Source of the DNA: Mytilus galloprovincialis
Taxonomy: Eukaryota > Mollusca > Bivalvia > Mytilida > Mytilidae
Length of the DNA: 64,000 bases
Assembly: GCF_965363235.1 (NCBI RefSeq)
Contig: NC_134841.1
Location: 49,497,078-49,561,077 of the forward strand
Reading direction: 5' to 3'
The position numbers and the translations under genes were made by a program. This document shows, piece after piece, positions 57,636-64,000 of this stretch (positions are counted from its first letter, which is position 1; each line of letters starts with the position of its first letter). Under the pieces are notes generated by a model, which was not told the origin of the DNA, made no database searches, and saw only the letters and a list, made by a program, of their open reading frames with translations.

Positions 57636-59420
57636 CTAGAGGCTCTAAAGAGCCTGTGTCGCTCACCTTGGTCTAAGTGAATATTAAAACAATGGACACA
57701 GATGGATTCATGACAAAATTTTGTTATGGTGATGGTGATGTGTTTGTAGATCTTACTTTACTAAACATTCTTGCTGCTTACAATTATCTCTACTTATAAC
57801 AGTACTTTCTGTGGAAAATGTTATTGAAAATCTTCAAATTTTAAGAAAATTGTTAAAAGTTAACTATGAAGGGCAATAACTCCTCAGGGGGTCAATTGAC
57901 TATTTTGGTCATACTCACTTATTTTTACTTCTTACTTTGCTGTACATTATTGCTGTTTACAGTTTATCTCTATCTATAATAATATTCAAGATAATAACAA
58001 AAAAACAGCAAAATTTCCTCAAAATTACCAATTCAGGGGCAGCAACCTAACAACCGATTATTTGATTCATCTGAAAATTCCAGGGCAGATAGATCGTGAC
58101 CTGATCAACAATCTTACTTCCTGTCAGATTTGCTCTTAATGCTTTGGTTTTTGAATTATAAGCCAAAAACTGCAATTTACCCCCATGTTCTATTTTTAGC
58201 CATGGCGGCCATCTTGGTTTGTTGGCCGAGTTACCCGACACATTTTTTTAACTAGATACCCCAATGATGATTATGGCTAAGTTTGGTTTAATTTGGCCCA
58301 GTAGTTTCAGAGGAGAAGATTCTTCTAAAAGATTACTAAGATTTACGAAAAATGGTTAAACATTGACTATAAAGGGCAATAACTCCTAAAGTGGTCAACT
58401 GACCATTTTGGTCATGCGACTTATTTGTAGATCTTACTTTGCTGAACATTATTGCTGTTTACAGTTTATCTCTATCTATAATAATATTCAAGATAATAAC
58501 CAAAAACAGCAAAATTTCCTTAAAATTACCATTTCAGGGGCAGCAACCCAACAACGAAATGTCCGATTCATCTGAAAATTTCAGGGCAGATGGAACTTGA
58601 CCTGATGAACAATATTACCCCATGTCAGATTTGCTCTAAATGCTTTGGTTTTTGAGTTATAAGCCAAAAACAGCATTTTACCCCTATGTTCTATTTTTAG
58701 CCATGGCGGCCACCTTGGTTGGTTGGCCGGGTCACCGGACACATTTTTTAAACTAGATACCCCAATGATGATTATGGCCAAGTTTGGTTAAATTTGGCCC
58801 AGTAGTTTCAGAGGAGAAGATTTTTCTAAAAGATTACTAAGATTTACGAAAAATGGTTAAAAATTGACTATAAAGGGCAATAACTCCTAAAGTGGTCAAC
58901 TGACCATTTTGGTCATGTTGACTTATTTGTAGATCTGACTTTGCTGACCATTATTGCTGTTTTCAGTTTATCTCTATCTATAATAATATTCAAGATAATA
59001 ACCAAAAAAACAGCAAAATTTCCTTCACTGAAAATTACCATTTCAGGGGCAGCAACCCAACAACGAAATGTCGGATTCATCTGAAAATTTCAGGGCAGAT
59101 AGATCTTGACCTGATGAACAATATTACCCCGTCAGATTTGCTCTAAATGCTTTGGTTTTTGAGTTATAAGCCAAAAACTGCATTTTACCCCTATGTTCTA
59201 GTTTTAGCCATGGCGGCCATCTTGGTTGGTTGGCCCGGTCACCGGACACATTTTTTAAACTAGATACCCCAATGATGATTGTGGCCAAGTTTGGTTAAAT
59301 TTGGCCTAGTAGTTTCAGAGGAGAAGATTTTTGTAAAAGTTAACGCCGGACGACGGACGCCGGACGCCAAGTGATGGGAAAAGCTGACTTGGCCCGAAGG
59401 GCCAGGACATGAGGTGAGCT
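57636..59420 (-). mobile_element. AGCTCACC-family element, minus strand, with three tandem units
   Basis: On the minus strand: 5' AGCTCACCT with GGCCC/GGGCC arms, a GGCGTCCGTCGTCC-type tract, about three ~530-base units each containing 'aagatggccgcca'-type text, then AGGTGAGCGACACAGG, the AGGCTCTTTAGAGCCT hairpin and CTAG before TT. The frames with KPRWPPWLKIEHGG are repeat translations. Confidence 0.7.
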
Positions 59421-60061
59421 AAAAAAACGACAGCAAAAAAACAAAGCCAAAAATATTAAACAAAACAGAAACTAAAGAAAAAAAAATAAATATTTTAAAG
59501 AAAAGAAATCTGCGAATCACAATATGACGATATAGATAAAAAAAAAACACAAAAAACAATCTTGAGACGACCCCTCACTGCACGGTTTCCCGCGATTATT
59601 TACCGGAAGTTCGAAATTTTCGACAACAAAGTTGACAAACAAATATTGCCTTCTACAGCCTACAGCCTGAAGATAAAAAAGGTGATACATAAGTTTTACC
59701 CGTATCATAAGTAATGCAGTTACAAAAGAGGGACGGACAAAAGATACCAGAGAGACAGTCAAACTCATAAACTGACAACGCCTGGCTAAAAATGAATTTT
59801 TAGACAAACCAGAGACATATAATACAATTGCATTAATGTCTCTGGACAAACAGACAAACATATGTATACATGATATAGAACACATGACACAACATAGAAT
59901 ACTGAAGAATAAGCAACAAAATTCTCTCTGACTTAGAACAGTGACTGTTTTTAAAAGCGTTTTTATACTTTTAGCTCGACATGTAGACTGGTTTCTTTCC
60001 ATTTTATAATATATGGATTGTCGACCTTACCTGTAAGTGGATTAAACAAATGTTGACCTTC
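59421..60061. other. Intergenic DNA
   Basis: The stretch at about 59705-59935 ('gagggacggacaaaagatac', 'ccagagagacagtcaaactc') reads like a dispersed mussel repeat, but there is no second copy here to prove it. The 161-codon minus-strand frame across it has no domain. Confidence 0.35.
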
Positions 60062-60309
60062 AGGAGGCTCCCGCAGGGTCAAAAATGACCTGCGACCTCT
60101 GGGCTTTTTAGAGACGACTTATGACCTGAGGACCTTCTACAAACAACCTGCGACCTGTAAAATTTGGAAAAAACGACCTCCGACCGACTTTCTTCCTCTG
60201 TGTTGGGTAAAAAACGACCTGTGACCTGTACATTTCCCTTAAAAACGACCTCTCGACGAATTTAAAAGCGACCTTGCGGCCTGAGGGGGGTACCCTGTGA
60301 GAGCCTCCT
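60062..60309. mobile_element. 248-bp MITE packed with GACCT motifs
   Basis: Ends AGGAGGCTCCCGCAGGGT and, inverted, AGGAGGCTCTCACAGGGT (two mismatches). The interior repeats CGACCTGYGACCTG-like text with more than a dozen GACCT pentamers. It is flanked by TGACCTTC on the left and TCAGGTCA on the right, a palindromic target with a possible 2-bp TC duplication. Confidence 0.6.
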
Positions 60310-60498
60310 TCAGGTCAATGATGTACATTTTTGCTGAAAGTGAGAAGGTGACGGCCTTGAAGTTGTCAGAGAATTTTTTTTCAAATATAGCCAAGCCAGC
60401 TAGACATCATAATTATTTGAACAAATGGTATATGATTTTGCATAATTCGGGAAGGGGTTGTAAAGGGTTATTTTCGTGCAACATGTTTTGCCATTTTT
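60310..60498. other. Short unique stretch
   Basis: No feature seen. Confidence 0.3.
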
Positions 60499-61454
60499 GT
60501 TGAGCCTGCAACTTTTGTTGCTGAAAGCTCGACATGGGGATAGTGATCCGGCAGCGGTGTTAGCTAACTTCTTAAAAGCTATATATTTTAGAAGGTGGAA
60601 GACCTGGATGCTTCATACTTTGTATATAGATGCCTCATGTTACGAACTTTCCGTCAGTCACATGTCCAATGTCCTTAACCTCATTTTCATGGTTCAGTGA
60701 CTTCTTGAAAAAAAAGTTAAGATTTATTGTAATGTTAAATTCTTTCATGATAAATAATAGGATAATTTGGTATGTACGTACCTTGCACCTTGTATGAAAT
60801 TAGAATCCTGGTACCTTTGATAACTTTTGCAAGGTCCTCATGCCTGTCAGATAGTTTTCACTTGACATCGACCTCATTTCATGGATCAGTGAACAAGGTT
60901 AAGTTTTGGTGGTCAAGTCCATATCTCAGATATTAAACAGGTCTAGTATATTTGGTGTATGGAAGGACTAAGGTGTACATCCCCAACTGGCAGGTGTCAT
61001 CTGACCTTGACCTCATTTTCATGGTTCAGTGGTTATAGTTAAGTTTTTGAGTTTTAGTCTATTTTTCTAATTCTATATGCAATAGGTCTACTATATTTGG
61101 TGTATGGAAATATTTTATGATCTATATATCAGTCACACAGGTTTTATTTGACCTTGACCTCATTTTCACAGTTCATTTCAAAGTGTTAAGTATTTGTGTT
61201 TTGGTCTGTTTTTCTTAATTTATAAGCAATAGGTCAACTATATTTGTTGTATGGAAGAATTGTTAGCTGTACATGTCTGGTTGGCATGGTTCATCTGACC
61301 TTGACCTCATTTTCATGGTTCATTGTTTAATGTTTAGTTTTCTTGGTTAATGTTGAGTTTAAAAATGTATGTAATAAAGCTTTTTATTCAGGACTATCAA
61401 CATAATATCAATGATTAGGATAGAAAGCGAGACATTTCAGCGTGTGCACTCTTG
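60499..61454 (+). mobile_element. GTTGAGCCTGC-family element, uninterrupted copy
   Basis: Hairpin GAGCCTGCAAC...GTTGCTGAAAGCTC at the 5' end, several degenerate units with 'tgaccttgacctcattttc' and 'tatatttggtgtatgga', and the 3' end GCGAGACATTTCAGCGTGTG then CTTG before T. This is the reference for the two interrupted copies at 23844 and 48406. Confidence 0.6.
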
Positions 61455-61605
61455 TTTACCACATTTATTTTGTATCACAAACCCATGCTGTATCAAATAT
61501 TCAATCACAATCCAAATTCAGAGCTGGTTTAAGCATAAATGTTTGTGTCCATACTTCCTCTAACAACTGTTCAGGGTTTGACCTCTGCAGCCTCTTGTCG
61601 TAAGA
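61455..61605 (+). repeat. TATACGACC-family 3' remnant
   Basis: 'tcaatcacaatccaaattcag' and 'ctgttcagggtttgacctctg' match the segment just before the 3' end in the other copies (about 1795-1880, 25197-25270). The terminal hairpin is lost. Confidence 0.45.
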
Positions 61606-61715
61606 TTCGATACAAGTGATATCTAGAGATGTTTTTTTTAGATATAAACATTTATAAGTTGATTGTATAAACATATTATTTACAAATGTTTTGTTTTGAC
61701 AGATATTCTATAGAG

Positions 61716-61806
61716 ATGGTGAAGACTTCTAATACGCATATATTTCTACAGGAAGATGCTAACAAGTTACTACATAACAAATTTATTGTTATCATTGGGG
61801 ATTCAA
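61716..61806 (+). CDS. PCED1: PC-esterase domain-containing protein 1-like, coding exon 1
   Basis: After a 'ttgttttgacag' acceptor (61702) and 13 untranslated bases, the exon reads MVKTSNTHIFLQEDANKLL, then [11 protein letters not shown], ending in a split Ile codon at CAA|GTAAGT. Joined to 62797-62876 it gives [21 protein letters not shown] and a following helix, which matches the N-terminus of vertebrate PCED1A/PCED1B (FAM113), members of the GDSL/SGNH acyl-esterase family. The GDS serine is the expected nucleophile. Substrate and role are unknown in the family. Remaining exons are not in the window. The paralogue (A or B) cannot be assigned. Confidence 0.8.
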
Positions 61807-62796
61807 GTAAGTACAAGAATCAGTCTTCACTCCATTAACTAGGTTTTTGGTCAGAAATTTGGTCATCAAAACACAGGCCCTTGTTTCTGAATAATTTTTT
61901 TTACAAGTTTACCTTAATAAATATCTAGGTACCTAACTCGTACAAAAAAATGTATGTTTGTTAATTTCATTCAATCACAGACTTCCAAATATGTTTTGAT
62001 TCTGTGGTTGAGGAAACATCTGAAACTTGTTATGTTGTAAATCTACATTGTGAAATTCTTTTTAACAGGCCTTCCAAGTACAAATCTAGGTCAACTTAAG
62101 ATTATTTTGTCTAATCACAGCCAAATTGAATTTTTCTCTCAGTTAATGATTATTTAAATTTGTCTCTCTCTCTTTATTTTGAAAATTTTACCTTAATAAA
62201 TATCTAGGTACCGGTACCTAACTCGTACAAAAAAATGTATGTTTGTTAATTTAATCCAATCACAGACTTCCAAATATGTTTTGAAAACATAAAATAGATT
62301 TATCATCTACATGTGTTTTATCAAAAATGATATCAGCATTTTTCACATTTTTTTAAGTCTAAAGGCTAGTTCTTTTTAAGTGATTAAAATACTTTGCTTG
62401 TCCTTATATATTTGAATGGAAGTTAGATTTCCAATTTTACAGCTTTAGTGTCTTATATATACTTTGAAAACAGTATATTTTGGATTAAGAATTTTGAAAT
62501 ACATGTTAACATGTACATTTGTATATCAAACTTGAAAGGATATGTAAAGCTAAACTGAGTCCACAATAATGAACAAAGAAAGAGAGTTGCCTGAATGTGT
62601 GTTTTGTTTAATATACAATACAATGTTTAATTTTCAGGCAATCTTCCAGGCAAAATGAAATCAATCTTTACACACTCTCTGTTTTCATGAGCACTTTGAT
62701 TTTCTAACATTGTTTAAAGGAGAAATAAAAATATGATGTTACTCCTAACATGATTTTTTGCATTGCTGACCATATTGATAAAACTATATATTTCAG
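61807..62796 (+). other. Intron of the PCED1-like gene
   Basis: GTAAGT donor and 'atatatttcag' acceptor. It contains a ~92-base direct repeat (61911-62001 and 62190-62284). Confidence 0.75.
61911..62284 (+). repeat. Direct repeat pair of ~92 bp
   Basis: 'accttaataaatatctaggt' to 'caaatatgttttga' occurs at 61911-62001 and again at 62190-62284. The two differ by a small GGTACC duplication and two substitutions, so the duplication is recent. Confidence 0.85.
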
Positions 62797-62876
62797 TCCA
62801 AAGAGGTATTTATAAGGACCTGGTTTTATTGCTACAGAAAAACAAGTACTTGAGGGAAACTGACTTAAGGAAGAAG
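62797..62876 (+). CDS. PCED1: PCED1-like protein, coding exon 2
   Basis: Completes the Ile codon and reads QRGIYKDLVLLLQKN, then KYLRETDLRKK, matching the vertebrate QRxVYKDLVLLLQ segment that follows the catalytic GDS. It ends in phase 0 at AAG|GTATTC. The gene so far encodes 57 residues; the family continues with a GE-containing segment that I could not find before the window ends. Confidence 0.8.
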
Positions 62877-63550
62877 GTATTCCATAGTTTTTTTTTGTAA
62901 CTGTTTAAGTAATTACATATATGTGATCCTTATAAACTTTGAAAGAAGTTGCGTTATACACATGGCACTTAAAACAACAACACCTTATAAATGTAAATTA
63001 TTATACAAATCATTAACTGGTCCTTTGTGAGAACAATCATAGAGTAACTCTTCTTATGAAAAAGTTAACAAATCGATGGTAAAACAATGACAGTGATGAA
63101 ACTATTCAAAAGTTTTGATCATGCAGGACATTTTTTTTTAGTATGAAGAGAAGTGCATCTTTAGTCAATGCTTGTAAATGTGAAAAGAATCTCAAAAGGA
63201 AAACTCATTTCTTGATAAACTGACATTGATAATTGAAAATAAAGGGAAACCAGCATACTTTTATACTTTTAGCATATTGAGATGATCTACCATGGCAGAA
63301 TCAAGTTATAAGTACCAAATGTATGAATCCTTGCAATTTGAGAATATTAAACTGGTTTAATTTACACAAAACTGATATGTATTTCTGTAGTCATTAATCA
63401 AGTACTAACAGGGCCGTAACTAGCCTCTTAAAATAGTGAGGCAGAAATCTATTCGCCGAGCAAGACAGTGCAATATTTATTATACTTTAAGTACTAGTAC
63501 TGCTTAAGTCCACACTAAGGACCATCTTGAACTTGTTTTACGGTATTATT
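62877..63550 (+). other. Intron sequence of the PCED1-like gene
   Basis: No exon seen; AT-rich. Confidence 0.5.
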
Positions 63551-64000
63551 AGCTCACCTGGTCTAAAAGGCCATGTGAGCTTTTCTCATCACTTGGCGTC
63601 CGTCAACGTCGTCGTTAACAATTTTTCAAACATCTTCCCCTCTGAAACTACTGAATGGATTTGAATGAAACTTAGCATGATTGTTCCTTAGATTATCCTG
63701 CTCAAAGTGTGTGCTTCGATTTTTGATCCGTCAAAAAACATGGCCGCCGTTACTTAAAATAGAACATAGGGGTCAAATGCAGTTTTTGGCTTATATCTCA
63801 AAAACGAAAGCATTTAGAGCAAATCTGACATGAGGTTAAAATGTTCATTAGGTCAAGATCTATCAGCCCTGAAATTTTCAGATGAATCAAACAAACCATT
63901 GTTGGGTTGCTGCCACTTAATTGGTAATTTTAAGGAAATTTTGCAGTTTTTGGTCATTATCTTGAATATTATTATAGATAAAGATAAACTGTAAACAGCA
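63551..64000 (+). mobile_element. AGCTCACC-family element, cut by window end
   Basis: 5' hairpin AGCTCACCTGG / CCATGTGAGCT, TCCGTCAACGTCGTCG tract and the first tandem unit with 'aacatggccgccgtt'. The rest lies beyond the window. Confidence 0.65.

Noticed and set aside
58047..58781. Two similar frames with KPRWPPWLKIEHGG
   Set aside because: They are translations of tandem units of the AGCTCACC element, also seen at 45773; there is no independent evidence of coding.
59517..60002. 161-codon minus-strand frame, Cys-rich and partly hydrophobic
   Set aside because: Lies across sequence that reads as a dispersed repeat; hydrophobicity follows from T-rich codons.

Overview
The window looks like nuclear DNA from a bivalve mollusc, most likely a mussel (Mytilus type). 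It is AT-rich, with host genes split by long introns with GT-AG borders. Most of the sequence is dispersed repeats; several of them, such as the short repeat ends reading GGAAATGGGGAATGTGTC and GATGTGGTATGATTGCC, I recognise as common in mussel DNA. The species call is an inference.

Three host genes are visible, all on the + strand. (1) 9417-20988: a three-exon gene for a 1435-residue nuclear-type protein with a SKI/SNO/DAC-like domain and a distant Cys/His motif followed by a Trp, as in SKI corepressors. (2) 46880-51383: a two-exon leucine-rich-repeat protein of 295 residues with an acidic tail. (3) 61716 to beyond 62876: the first two coding exons of a PC-esterase domain protein (PCED1/FAM113 family), running toward the right edge.

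The most striking content is a cluster of Penelope-like retroelements of the Naiad type at 31.3-40.6 kb, with another copy at 55.2-56.6 kb. The copy at 36091-39977 is complete across its coding region: a single frame of 1002 codons encodes an N-terminal GIY-YIG endonuclease, a CxC linker and a C-terminal reverse transcriptase, interrupted only by four in-frame UGA codons. Three of the UGAs sit where related proteins carry cysteine. About 50 bases after the stop codon there is a well-formed SECIS-like hairpin, kept in all three copies that have this 3' region. I therefore read the element as a selenoprotein-encoding retrotransposon with four selenocysteines. It lies, in opposite orientation, inside an older relative (element B) whose reading frame closes again when the insert is removed. 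Element B also carries a 568-bp TTAA-flanked MITE.

The rest is a dense population of non-autonomous elements. Four families (5' ends TATGCCCCAC, TATACGACC, AGCTCACCT and GTTGAGCCTGC) share one plan: a 5' terminal hairpin, tandem internal repeats, in three of them a second inverted copy of the 5' end just inside the 3' end, a short 3' hairpin, and a CTNG end followed by T. This matches Helentron (Helitron2)-type non-autonomous elements. A separate Helitron with TC...CTAG ends lies at 53282-54012. Several MITEs have clear terminal inverted repeats and, in some cases, target duplications: pogo-like at 7.6 kb, a GTAC-rich foldback at 30.3 kb, one with 6-bp duplications at 50.7 kb, a hAT-like element 20 bp after the LRR stop codon, and one rich in GACCT motifs at 60.1 kb. 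No tRNA, rRNA, CRISPR or bacterial-type operon was seen.
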